52,490 nt of DNA from Elusimicrobiota bacterium (lineage in GTDB: Bacteria; Elusimicrobiota; Elusimicrobia; UBA1565). Location: positions 1 through 52,490 of the forward strand of contig JACRDO010000045.1 in assembly GCA_016212885.1 (NCBI GenBank), written 5' to 3'. The position numbers and the translations under genes are program-made. Below the pieces are notes generated by a model. It ran no database searches, had not been told where the DNA came from, and saw only the letters and a program-made list of their open reading frames with translations. Positions 7,414-15,005 of the stretch are shown here, one piece after another. The stretch's first letter is position 1. Each line of letters begins with the position of its first letter.

Positions 7414-9212
7414 TTCTTGGGCTCCTCCTCGGCGCCGCCGAGCACCTCGCGCACGCTCGTCATGCCCATCTTCACCTTCTCGAGGCCGTCCATGATGATG
7501 GTCCGCATCCCTTCCTTGACGGCGAGCGCCATGAGGGTCGTCTCGGAGACGTCCGAGAGGCACTGCTTGCGGATGGGCTCGGTCAGGACGAGGAGCTCGT
7601 GGAAGCCGCAGCGGCCCTTGTAGCCCGTGCCCTTGCAGGTGTCGCAGCCCGGGCCCTTCTTGATCTTGCCGTTCGCGGGCGGCTCGACCTTGTACTCCTG
7701 GAAGACCTTCAGCTCCTCCGGGGTGATGTCCACGTCCTGCTTGCAGTCGCCGCAGATGCGGCGCCCGAGGCGCTGGGCGAGGATGGCCTTCATCGTGGCC
7801 GCGACCATGTAGCCCGGCAGGCCCATGTCCACGATGCGGCTGATGGAGGCGGGGGCGTTGTTGGTGTGGATGGTCGAGAAGACGAGGTGGCCGGTCATGG
7901 CGGCTTCCATGGCGATGTGCGCGGTCTCCTCGTCGCGGATCTCGCCCACCATGATGACGTCGGGGTCTAAGCGGAGGAAGGAGCGCAGGGCCGCGGCGAA
8001 GTTGAAGCACTTGTTCTCGCCGAGCTTGAGGTCCGGGTTCACCGGCACCTGCACGATGCCGTCGAGGTTGTACTCGACGGGGTTCTCGGCCGTGAGGATC
8101 TTGATGTCCGGGCGGTTGATGTAGTTGAGCGCGCCGTAGAGGGTCGTGGACTTGCCCGAGCCGGTGGGGCCGCAGACCAGGACGAGCCCGAAGTTTTTCT
8201 TGCCTCCGATGCCGTGCAGGAGTCCGAGGAAGGTCTTGAGGGTGTCCGGCAGGAAGCCCATCGTGTTGATGTCCACCTGGATCGAGCGGCGGTCGAGGAG
8301 GCGCATGACAGCGGACTCCCCGTAGCAGGTCGGGACGACCTCGACGCGGAACTCGACGGGGCTTCCGCCGGCGAGGATCTGGATGCGGCCCGACTGCGGG
8401 ATCCGGCGCTCGGTGATGTTCAGGCTCGCCATGATCTTGAGCTTCGCCGCGATGGCGTTGCGGTAGGCCCAGGGGATATCGAAGGGGCCCTTGCGCAGCA
8501 TGCCGTCCACGCGGTAGCGCAGGAGGACCCTGGAGTTCTTGCCGGTGGGGTCCTCGAAGGGCTCGATGTGGATGTCCGAGGCCTTGGTCGTTATGCAGCC
8601 GAGCAGGATGGCGTTCATCCACTTCTCCACCTCGGGGGCGCTCGCGTCCATCTCCGAGATGTCGGTCTTGGGCGCGTCCTTGACGATCTGCATCCCGCCT
8701 TCGGGAGGCAGGCCGTCCTGCTTCTTCTGGACCTGGTCGATGAGCTTGCCCAGGACCTGGCTGTCGCCGCGGCCGTAGACGGTGTCGAGAGCGGCGAGGA
8801 TGTCCCAGGGCATCGCAAGGTAGGCCTGGATCTCGAGCCCGGTGCGCAGCTGGATGTCCTCGACCACGAAGAAGTCCTTGGGGTCCGCCATCGCGATGAA
8901 GAGGACCGACTCCTCCTTCGCGAAGGGGATGGCGATGTGCCGGCGGGCCACGGTCTCCGGGATGATGGAGGCGATCTCCTTGTCGATGTCCATCTGGGTC
9001 AGGTCCACCGCCTTGACCTGCCAGTCCTCGGAGAGGGCCTTGAGCAGGCGCGGCTTCTCCATGAGCTTGAGCTCGATGAGGGCCTGCTGGAGGGTGATGT
9101 TGGCTTTCTGGGCCTGCGCTTCCGCCTGCTTGAGCTGCTCCTCGCCGAGGAGCTTGCGCTCGCGCAGGATCTCCTGGACGTTCTTGCGCCGGGCCAATCC
9201 CTTGACCGCCAT
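7410..9212 (-). CDS. pilB: type IV pilus extension ATPase (PilB/GspE family)
   Basis: 600 residues. An N-terminal GspEII/MshEN-type domain (1-150), then the hexameric motor ATPase: Walker A GPTGSGKST at 348-356, DPDVIMVGEIRD Walker B around 416-427, a His box GHLVFSTIHT at 441-450, and the tetra-cysteine zinc site C487/C490 and C523/C526 (CGDC, CDTC). It powers pilin polymerisation at the inner membrane. The Asp box reads TAENPVE rather than the common EDP. I chose the ATG after the DUF192 stop; upstream sequence belongs to that gene. The retraction motors are encoded at 48767-51032. Confidence 0.93.
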   Translation of the reverse strand: MAVKGLARRKNVQEILRERKLLGEEQLKQAEAQAQKANITLQQALIELKLMEKPRLLKALSEDWQVKAVDLTQMDIDKEIASIIPETVARRHIAIPFAKEESVLFIAMADPKDFFVVEDIQLRTGLEIQAYLAMPWDILAALDTVYGRGDSQVLGKLIDQVQKKQDGLPPEGGMQIVKDAPKTDISEMDASAPEVEKWMNAILLGCITTKASDIHIEPFEDPTGKNSRVLLRYRVDGMLRKGPFDIPWAYRNAIAAKLKIMASLNITERRIPQSGRIQILAGGSPVEFRVEVVPTCYGESAVMRLLDRRSIQVDINTMGFLPDTLKTFLGLLHGIGGKKNFGLVLVCGPTGSGKSTTLYGALNYINRPDIKILTAENPVEYNLDGIVQVPVNPDLKLGENKCFNFAAALRSFLRLDPDVIMVGEIRDEETAHIAMEAAMTGHLVFSTIHTNNAPASISRIVDMGLPGYMVAATMKAILAQRLGRRICGDCKQDVDITPEELKVFQEYKVEPPANGKIKKGPGCDTCKGTGYKGRCGFHELLVLTEPIRKQCLSDVSETTLMALAVKEGMRTIIMDGLEKVKMGMTSVREVLGGAEEEPKK

Positions 9213-9214
9213 GT

Positions 9215-9586
9215 TTATCTCAGCTCCAGAACATCTCCAATCTGCACGCGGCAGGCGTTGTCCCCGCCGCTGCGCAAGGCCCCCCCGGCCAGCTCCAGGA
9301 CGCTGTGGGCCCCCAGCACCCAAGAAGAGAGGCGCCACGGCTTGAGCTTTTCAACGACCCGGACCGCCCTGAGCTCCCGGTCTAGAAAGACCGCGTCGAT
9401 CTCGAAGCGCATGAAGAGGGTATGGATCATCGCGCAGGGGACGATCCAAAGGCCCTCCTCCGGGTCCATCGACGAGCGGCTGAGCAAGCCCACGGCGCGC
9501 GAGGCCGGGCCGTTCGCCACGCGCACGCGGGAAGCCACGCCGCATGCGCGCGTACGGTTAAACGCTACCAAAAATGGCTCGCCCAT
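9215..9586 (-). CDS. DUF192 family protein
   Basis: 123 residues. The core pattern ASRAVGLLSRSSMDPEEGL, then IVPCAMIHTLFMRFEIDAVF, LKPWR and SVLELAGG is the DUF192 signature, a small beta-rich domain of unknown biochemical role. No signal peptide is obvious, although many relatives are secreted. The ATG lies 6 nt after the protease stop, and the gene ends two bases before pilB, so all three are probably co-transcribed. In other genomes DUF192 genes are sometimes found near pilus or secretion genes, but I would not assign a function from that. Confidence 0.85.
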   Translation of the reverse strand: MGEPFLVAFNRTRACGVASRVRVANGPASRAVGLLSRSSMDPEEGLWIVPCAMIHTLFMRFEIDAVFLDRELRAVRVVEKLKPWRLSSWVLGAHSVLELAGGALRSGGDNACRVQIGDVLELR

Positions 9587-9592
9587 GCAATT

Positions 9593-11269
9593 TCAGCGGA
9601 TGACGGCGACGCGGCCCCGCTGCGAGCCCTTGTCGGTCTTCACGATGAAGATGTAGGTGCCGCTCGCCACCTGGGCGCCGTGGTCGTTCTTGCCGTCCCA
9701 GGAGAGCTTGCTTCCGAGGTCGCGCACGAGCTGGCCGTCGACCGTGAAGATGTGGATCTTCAGGCCGGTCCCCTGCAGGAAGATCGGGACCGTGATGGTG
9801 GCGCTGTCGTGCTCCGAGGGACGGAAGGGGTTCGGGAAGGCGATGGCTCTCTCGTCGCCCTCGAAGCCGACCAGGGTCCCGTTCACGGCGAGGCGCATGG
9901 CGCGGAAGGCGTTGACCAAGCCCGCGCCGCTGGCGTTGCCTTGGGGCGCCGGGGAGGCCGCGGCAACGGACATGCCGCCGATCGAAACGGCCGAGCCGCG
10001 CAGGGTGTTCTTGACTTCGGCCGGGGTGAAGGAGGGCTTCGCCGAGAGGATGAGGGCCGCGATGCCCGCGGTGAGCGGCGAGGAGAAGGAAGTGCCGTTC
10101 TCCGACGCGTAGCCGCTATGCGGGGCCGTCGTATAGATGCCGACCCCCGGGGCCGCGACCCCGTTGGCCGCGAGCTCGGCGCCCTGGCAGGAGAAGCTCG
10201 CGACGGTGTTGTTCTGGTTCGTCGCGCCCACCGGGATGACGCCGCCGCAGTTGGCCGGGGACATCACGGCATAGCAGCCGCCCAGGATGTTGCCGGTGGC
10301 GGCCACGAGGACGATCCCGGCGTTGACTGCGTTCGTGACCGCAGTGGGCAACAATGGATCCCCGGGGTCACCGCCAACGGCAGCACCGCAGGCTGTCGAT
10401 GCACCCAAGCTCATGTTGATGATGAGCCGTCCCACCCCGGATGGGAGGATCGTGGTCCGGGCGTAGTCGATGGCTTTTCGGATGGTGGTGGTAAGCGTTC
10501 CACAGCCATCGTTGTTGCAGTCTCCGCTGCAACTCGTGCAGTCGCATTCGAAGACGTCCAACGAGATCAGTCTTGCACCCCAGGACATCCCCGCGATGCC
10601 AACGCCGTTATTTGTCGTTGCCGCGGCCACGCCTGCAACCATGGTCCCATGGCTGCATGTTCCAGTGGACGACGCGACAGCGATGTAATCCCGGGCATCG
10701 AATGTCCATTTTTGGCTGGTTCCGATGAGCTTGCCGGAAAGCTCCGGGTGCCCTGTATCGATTCCAGAGTCCAGCACCGCGATGGTGACCATGCTGGAGG
10801 ATCCGGTATCGTACTCCCAGGCGGAGAAGGCGTTCACGGTTGAAAGATGCCACTGGGACGGGACCCCCGGGTCATTGGGCGTCCTCAAAGCCCGGTACAC
10901 GCGATTCGGTGCGACGCTATGTACACCAGGGATTCCCCGCAGAATACTCAAGGCTGCAGCGACGGACATTCCCTTGGGCAATCGTATATGCAACCAGTTG
11001 GGCTCGAAGAGCTGAATCACCTCGAATCCTGACGCGCGCAGGGTTCCGCGCGCGGTCTCTGAAGAGACTGAATCTTCGAACTGGATCAAGGCCTCCCCGG
11101 CGGCAACCTCGATCTCGATCGGCGCGCCTTTAGCGCCGGCCGGGCCGAAGGGCCCCCGGAGCTTCTCCACCTTGAAAGCCTGCGCGCTCGCGCAGGCCAG
11201 GACGAGCAGCGCGGCCGAGATGCAGAGTCGGCGATATCCGGCCCAAGCCGGTGAACATCGAGCCGGCAT
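9593..11269 (-). CDS. secreted subtilisin-like serine protease (S8) with FlgD-like C-terminal domain
   Basis: 558 residues with an ATG preceded by a GAGGGG Shine-Dalgarno. Signal peptide at about 1-31 (ACASAQA), then an inhibitor_I9-like propeptide to about 127, then the S8 catalytic domain with D167 (AVLDSGID), H207 (CSHGTMVAG), N327 (ATGN) and nucleophile S394 (NGTSFSSP). The C-terminus (FPNPFRP ... WDGKNDHGAQVASGTYIF) is a FlgD/T9SS-like Ig domain often seen on secreted proteins. A cysteine-dense insert (242-256, six Cys in 15 residues) sits between the catalytic His and Asn. It follows hepT by 8 nt. Confidence 0.93.
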   Translation of the reverse strand: MPARCSPAWAGYRRLCISAALLVLACASAQAFKVEKLRGPFGPAGAKGAPIEIEVAAGEALIQFEDSVSSETARGTLRASGFEVIQLFEPNWLHIRLPKGMSVAAALSILRGIPGVHSVAPNRVYRALRTPNDPGVPSQWHLSTVNAFSAWEYDTGSSSMVTIAVLDSGIDTGHPELSGKLIGTSQKWTFDARDYIAVASSTGTCSHGTMVAGVAAATTNNGVGIAGMSWGARLISLDVFECDCTSCSGDCNNDGCGTLTTTIRKAIDYARTTILPSGVGRLIINMSLGASTACGAAVGGDPGDPLLPTAVTNAVNAGIVLVAATGNILGGCYAVMSPANCGGVIPVGATNQNNTVASFSCQGAELAANGVAAPGVGIYTTAPHSGYASENGTSFSSPLTAGIAALILSAKPSFTPAEVKNTLRGSAVSIGGMSVAAASPAPQGNASGAGLVNAFRAMRLAVNGTLVGFEGDERAIAFPNPFRPSEHDSATITVPIFLQGTGLKIHIFTVDGQLVRDLGSKLSWDGKNDHGAQVASGTYIFIVKTDKGSQRGRVAVIR

Positions 11270-11277
11270 CCGTCCCC

Positions 11278-11619
11278 TCACTTGCCGGGTTCCGTCCGCA
11301 TGATCTCTTCGACGCGCTTCTTGAGAGCGGGAAGCTCCCGCTCCACGGCGCTCCACACGATGTCGAGATTAACCCCGAAGTACTCATGAATCACTTTGTC
11401 GCGCATGCCCGCTATCCTTTTCCATGGGACATCCGCATGCCTTGTCTTCAGCGCCGGAGAAATCCTCTTGACCGCCTCGCCCACAATCTCGATGTTCCGT
11501 ACCACGGCATCCTGCGTTTTGGGGTCCCTGCGAAACGCATCCTTCCCCTCGCGAGTGTAGTCGAGCAGCCGGGCAATCGCATCGAGCACGTGCGCCAAAT
11601 AAACCCGATCGTCTTTCAT
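11278..11619 (-). CDS. hepT: HepT-like HEPN-domain toxin (DUF86)
   Basis: 113 residues, all helical. The Rx4HxY motif is present as RDKVIHEY, the catalytic signature of HEPN ribonucleases such as HepT, with the usual following NLDIVW segment. In characterised pairs this protein is the toxin, neutralised by MntA through AMPylation of the tyrosine in this motif. The ATG overlaps the MntA stop as ATGA. It is embedded between efp and a protease gene in a housekeeping operon, an unusual location for such a module. Whether the pair is still active cannot be judged from sequence. Confidence 0.9.
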   Translation of the reverse strand: MKDDRVYLAHVLDAIARLLDYTREGKDAFRRDPKTQDAVVRNIEIVGEAVKRISPALKTRHADVPWKRIAGMRDKVIHEYFGVNLDIVWSAVERELPALKKRVEEIMRTEPGK

Positions 11620-11930
11620 AGAGATATCGCCTCCCCGTAGATTCGATCGCGCAGATGGGGGCTCACCCCGCCGTCCGTGATCAGGTCGACCTTGACTCCC
11701 AGGAACTCCTCGAGATCCTGCCACAGCCCGACAAGGTCCAACAGGCCTCGCCCGGGTTCCATGCGGACGAGCAGATCCAAGTCGTTTGCGCGCCCGGGAT
11801 CTCCCCGCGCCACGGAACCGAAAATCCGGACGTCGCTGGCGCCGTATCTTGCGGCTAGGCGGATGATGCGGGCGCGATTTCTGCGCAGCAGGCGGACGAT
11901 GTTGGATTTTTCCGGCTGGGCGGGTTTCAT
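11616..11930 (-). CDS. mntA: MntA-like nucleotidyltransferase antitoxin
   Basis: 104 residues of the minimal nucleotidyltransferase (MNT) fold. The GSx10DxD signature reads GSVARGDPGRANDLD, so the catalytic aspartates are intact, and a third acidic position is available in VDLITDGG. Family members AMPylate the HepT toxin. The start ATG overlaps the efp stop (ATGA) and the end overlaps hepT (ATGA), so efp, mntA and hepT are translationally coupled. The 5' position of the antitoxin gene agrees with known mntA-hepT order. Confidence 0.9.
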   Translation of the reverse strand: MKPAQPEKSNIVRLLRRNRARIIRLAARYGASDVRIFGSVARGDPGRANDLDLLVRMEPGRGLLDLVGLWQDLEEFLGVKVDLITDGGVSPHLRDRIYGEAISL

Positions 11931-12484
11931 ACTCTCTCGACGTACTCCCCGGTGCGCGTGTCCACCCGCACCTTGTCCCCTTCCTTGATGAAGAGCGGGA
12001 CCTTGATCTCGATGCCGGTGTCGGTGGTCGCCTTCTTCGTCAGGTTCGAGACCGAGTCCCCCTTGAAGCCGGGCTCGGCGGAGGTCACGCTCATGACCAC
12101 GTTGGCGGGCAGGTCCACCGTGCGGAAGGCCCCGTCAAAGTACACGCCGATGACGTCCATGTTCTCGATCAGGAAGCGCGCCTGCTCGCCGAGCTTGGAT
12201 TTCGGCAGGGTCTCCTGCTCGTAGGTCTCGACGTCCATGAAATGCAGGGCGTCCCCCTCCGCGTAGAGGAACTGGAAGTCCCTCTTGCGCACGTCAACGT
12301 CCCGGAACTTCTCGTCGGAAGAGTAGGATTTCTCGATGATCGAGCCCGTGTTCACGTCGCGGACCTTGACGCGGACCACGGCCCGGGCTTGGGATTTGCG
12401 GTGGTGCTGAAAGTGGATGATCTCGAGGGTCTGGCTCCCATCCTGATAGATCAGGCCCTCACGGAAATCTGAAGTGGTGATCAT
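11927..12484 (-). CDS. efp: translation elongation factor P with atypical tip loop
   Basis: 185 residues, a full-length three-domain EF-P. Closing motifs DLPANVVMSV, PGFKGDSVSNLTKKATTDTG and VDTRTGEYVERV are diagnostic. EF-P binds stalled ribosomes between P and E sites and rescues polyproline synthesis. The domain I loop that normally carries a modified Lys or Arg reads HHRKSQARAVVR. Aligned with PGKG-type and Thermus-type (KLGRGG) loops, residue 32 at the tip is glutamine. No EpmA/EpmB, EarP or YmfI modification gene is visible here. First gene of the minus-strand run; an AT-rich -10-like element ends 7 nt before the ATG. Confidence 0.95.
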   Translation of the reverse strand: MITTSDFREGLIYQDGSQTLEIIHFQHHRKSQARAVVRVKVRDVNTGSIIEKSYSSDEKFRDVDVRKRDFQFLYAEGDALHFMDVETYEQETLPKSKLGEQARFLIENMDVIGVYFDGAFRTVDLPANVVMSVTSAEPGFKGDSVSNLTKKATTDTGIEIKVPLFIKEGDKVRVDTRTGEYVERV

Positions 12485-12490
12485 GGCGAG

Positions 12491-12504
12491 TATGATAGAA
12501 TAAT
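12491..12504. promoter_or_regulatory. overlapping divergent -10-like elements between efp and the GT9 gene
   Basis: The 27-bp gap between two divergent genes holds TATGATAGAATAAT. On the plus strand TAGAAT (12496-12501) ends 10 nt before the GT9 ATG. On the minus strand TATCAT (complement of 12492-12497) ends 7 nt before the efp ATG. Neither start has a convincing Shine-Dalgarno, so both transcripts may be leaderless or nearly so. No -35 hexamer could be picked with confidence. Confidence 0.45.
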
Positions 12505-12511
12505 TCGGCCC

Positions 12512-13555
12512 ATGAAGCCCATATCGCTCGATGGCGTCCAGTCCGTCCGGGTGCTCTGCCTGGGCCGGCTCGGGGACCTCCTCGTGGCCACGCCCCTCTT
12601 CGCCGGGCTCCGTTCGCGTTTCCCCGGAGCGCGCATCAGCCTCGTCACGGGCGAGCGCGGCGAAGAGGCCGCGCGGCTGATCGCGGACGTCGACGAATGT
12701 CTGGTCCTCCGGCGCTGGACCCGGCTTTTCTCCAACCTGGGCCTCGCCGCGCGCCTGCGCTTTGAGAAGGCGGACCTGCTCTTAGACCTCAACGCGGCTT
12801 ACTCGCGCGCCTCTTGGACCCTCGCTGCCCTGGCCGCGGCCCGCATGAAGGTCGCCTTCGAGAAGACGCGCGGAAACGGGATATACACCCGCCGCATCGG
12901 CCCTCCCGGAGAGGCCGAGCACATGCTTTCGCGCTACCGGCGCGTCGCGCAAGCGCTCGGAGCTCCCTATGAGCCGCGCCTGCGCATACGGCTGAGCCCG
13001 GAAGATGAGTCCAGCGCGGCGGAGCTCCTCTCCAAGTCCCTGGCCTCCGGCGGACTCCTGGTCGGGGTGTTCCCCGGCAACTTCAAGAAATTCGACAACC
13101 GCTGGCAGAAGCGGAAGTTCGCGGAGCTGATGCGCAGGATGCAGGAGGCGGAGGGCCTCCGCTTGTATGTCCTGTGCGGCCCGGGCGAGGAGGGGCAGGT
13201 CGGCAAGCTTCTCGCAAGGCTTTCGCGGAGCGTCCCGGTCATAGGCCCGCTCCCCATCGCATTGACGGCCGCGGTCCTGAAGAAGACCGATCTCCTGGTG
13301 ACCAACGCGACCGGGACCGCGCATCTGGCCGCCGCGGTCGGGACCCCGACTTTCAGCGTCCTGAGCGGCTACACCCGCGCGGTCTGGATGTACCCCGCTC
13401 CAGGCCAGGAGGGGCAAGACGGCCGGGGCCCGCGCCACTTCAGCGCGGTCTCCGCCAGCTGGAGCACCTGCCGGGACGTTCCCGTGGAGGCGGCCTGGGA
13501 GGAGCTGCGCAAAGCCCTCGACTGGGCGCGCGCGCGGGAAGCCTCCGCGGCATGA
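12512..13555 (+). CDS. glycosyltransferase family 9 (heptosyltransferase-like)
   Basis: 347 residues. N-terminal RVLCLGRLGDLLVATPLFAGL is the GT9 start motif, and the C half holds GVFPGNFKKFDNRW, LYVLCGPGEEG and LLVTNATGTAHLAAAVGTPT, where typical members have TxDSGxxHLAxAxGTP. GT9 enzymes add heptose or related sugars to the LPS core at the cytoplasmic face. The donor and acceptor here are unknown. N replaces the usual D in the TNDSG-like motif, so heptose specificity should not be assumed. It is followed by, and overlaps (ATGA), a small secreted protein. Confidence 0.88.
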   Translation: MKPISLDGVQSVRVLCLGRLGDLLVATPLFAGLRSRFPGARISLVTGERGEEAARLIADVDECLVLRRWTRLFSNLGLAARLRFEKADLLLDLNAAYSRASWTLAALAAARMKVAFEKTRGNGIYTRRIGPPGEAEHMLSRYRRVAQALGAPYEPRLRIRLSPEDESSAAELLSKSLASGGLLVGVFPGNFKKFDNRWQKRKFAELMRRMQEAEGLRLYVLCGPGEEGQVGKLLARLSRSVPVIGPLPIALTAAVLKKTDLLVTNATGTAHLAAAVGTPTFSVLSGYTRAVWMYPAPGQEGQDGRGPRHFSAVSASWSTCRDVPVEAAWEELRKALDWARAREASAA

Positions 13556-14139
13556 GGAGGCCAAGGATGAGGAACAGCCGGTCTTTGTGGTTCGCTTTCG
13601 GACTCGCGCTCCTGAGCGTCTATTCGGCGGGCTTAGGAGCGTCCGCTCAGCAGAAGCCCAAGAAGGCCGTCGTACGCAACACGGTGCGCCGGGGCTTCGA
13701 CCGGGTGATCGCCTACGCCAAAAAGCGCTACCCCAAGAGCACGCTCATGGGCATCGACGCCGTCACGGATACGTCGGGCTCCACTGTCTGCGTCCCGCCC
13801 TCGGACGGCTGGGCGTATTATTTCTACCAGCCGCGCCTGCGGGACTTCATGGTCATCTATGAGTGCGAAGGCGACATCGCCCCGGGGGCCAAGGGGCATA
13901 TCCCCGTGGACCTCAAGCGCCATGGGGCGCTCCCCGCGCAGTTCATCGACAGCGGGGCGGCCATGGCGGCCTTGAGCGCGGCGACACAGTTGCCCCGCGT
14001 GCGGGTCTCCATGAAGCTCCTCAGCCACAAGACTCCGCCCGCGGCCGGGTCCAGCCTGATCTGGCACATCCGCGTCAGACGCACCTGGCACATGATCGAC
14101 GCCCGGGACAAGAAGTACCTCGGGACCGGCGGCGGCTGA
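13552..14139 (+). CDS. secreted protein of unknown function
   Basis: 195 residues. The ATG at 13552 overlaps the GT9 stop; a second ATG at 13567 is an equally good start. A signal peptide spans about residues 6-33 (LWFAFGLALLSVYSAGLGASAQ). The mature part has aromatic, mixed alpha/beta character (DGWAYYFYQPRLRDFMVIYEC, SSLIWHIRVRRTWHMID) and looks like a small beta-sandwich or SH3-like fold, but I cannot name a family. Being coupled to the GT9 gene hints at an envelope role. That is inference. Confidence 0.65.
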   Translation: MRRPRMRNSRSLWFAFGLALLSVYSAGLGASAQQKPKKAVVRNTVRRGFDRVIAYAKKRYPKSTLMGIDAVTDTSGSTVCVPPSDGWAYYFYQPRLRDFMVIYECEGDIAPGAKGHIPVDLKRHGALPAQFIDSGAAMAALSAATQLPRVRVSMKLLSHKTPPAAGSSLIWHIRVRRTWHMIDARDKKYLGTGGG

Positions 14140-14187
14140 GAGCCGGCCCAGCCCAGCCGTTCTCCACTGGCTGGCCCTCGTAGGCAG

Positions 14188-14208
14188 CCGATGGCCTGAA
14201 GCCGTCGG
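14188..14208. terminator. hairpin between convergent genes
   Basis: CCGATGGC and GCCGTCGG pair over 8 bp (one G-U) around a 5-nt CTGAA loop, in the gap between the secreted-protein gene and rsmA, which converge here. There is no T-tract, so it may be a weak or factor-assisted terminator. The remaining ~68 bp of the gap shows nothing else. Confidence 0.3.
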
Positions 14209-14228
14209 CGAATGGAAGCCGGAGAGGG

Positions 14229-14999
14229 CTATTTCAGCCGGCGCGCAAGCTCAATGAACCATTCGGGCGGGATGTCCTCTGCCCGCGCGCAAGCGGGAAT
14301 TCCCGCCTGAACGAAGGCGGCCTCGATCCTTCCGCGCTCCGCGCCCGTCGCCAGGGCGATCGATTTCGCGGCGAGCTTGCGGCGATGGGCGAACGCCGCG
14401 CGCGCCGCGGCGAAGAAAGCGCGCTCCGGGACGTCCTCCGGGAGCCTCGGCCTCCTCAGCCGGTCGAGCCGGACCACCGCGGAATCCACCTTGGGCATCG
14501 GCCTGAAGGCGCTGCGCGGCACTCCGCAGACCAGCTCGGCCTGGGCTTTGACCAGGACGGACAGGCTCAAGAGGCTGTAGCCGTCCTCGCCCGGCCCCGC
14601 GAGGATGCGGCGCGCGACCTCCTTCTGGAACATGAGGACCGCTGCCTTCCAGGCGGGCCAATCCAGCAGCCTCTGCAGGATCGGCGTCGCCACGGAGTAG
14701 GGGAGGTTCCCGACGACCTTGCGGGGCTCCCCGAGGGCCGAGAGATCCATCCTCAAGAAGTCTCCCTGAACGACGCGCAGCTCCTTGCGCTCGGCCCAGC
14801 GCTTTGCCAGCTCTCCGGCGAGGCGCGGGTCGATCTCGACAACGCTCAACCGCGCCCCGGCCTCCAGCAGGCACCTCGTCAGCGCGCCCCGGCCCGGGCC
14901 GATCTCCAGGACGCTCTCGCCGGGCGAAACGCAGGCCGCGCGGACGATGCGGTCGGCCGCCTCCGCGCTGACGAGGAAGTGCTGGTCATAGCGGGGCAC
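14229..14999 (-). CDS. rsmA: 16S rRNA (adenine1518/1519-N6)-dimethyltransferase
   Basis: 256 residues, normal for RsmA/KsgA. It dimethylates two adjacent adenines in the 3' hairpin of 16S rRNA during small-subunit maturation, using S-adenosylmethionine. Seen: QHFLVS near the N-terminus, SAM motif I VLEIGPGRGALT, acidic VVEIDPRLA, the catalytic NLPYSVATPIL and the PMPKVDSAVV segment. The ATG lies 6 nt after the murC stop, so the two are co-transcribed with the RdgB-TPR gene. Confidence 0.95.
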   Translation of the reverse strand: MPRYDQHFLVSAEAADRIVRAACVSPGESVLEIGPGRGALTRCLLEAGARLSVVEIDPRLAGELAKRWAERKELRVVQGDFLRMDLSALGEPRKVVGNLPYSVATPILQRLLDWPAWKAAVLMFQKEVARRILAGPGEDGYSLLSLSVLVKAQAELVCGVPRSAFRPMPKVDSAVVRLDRLRRPRLPEDVPERAFFAAARAAFAHRRKLAAKSIALATGAERGRIEAAFVQAGIPACARAEDIPPEWFIELARRLK

Positions 15000-15005
15000 A
15001 GACGC

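Noticed and set aside
8214..9656. 480-residue plus-strand frame opposite pilB
   Set aside because: Its composition is antisense to conserved ATPase motifs; it has no family signal.
11927..12484. EF-P paralogue YeiP or an eIF5A-like protein
   Set aside because: Length, three-domain motifs and the C-terminal VDTRTGEYVERV fit true EF-P; only the tip loop is atypical.
14140..14228. Small RNA gene between convergent genes
   Set aside because: Only a short hairpin without promoter-like sequence was seen.
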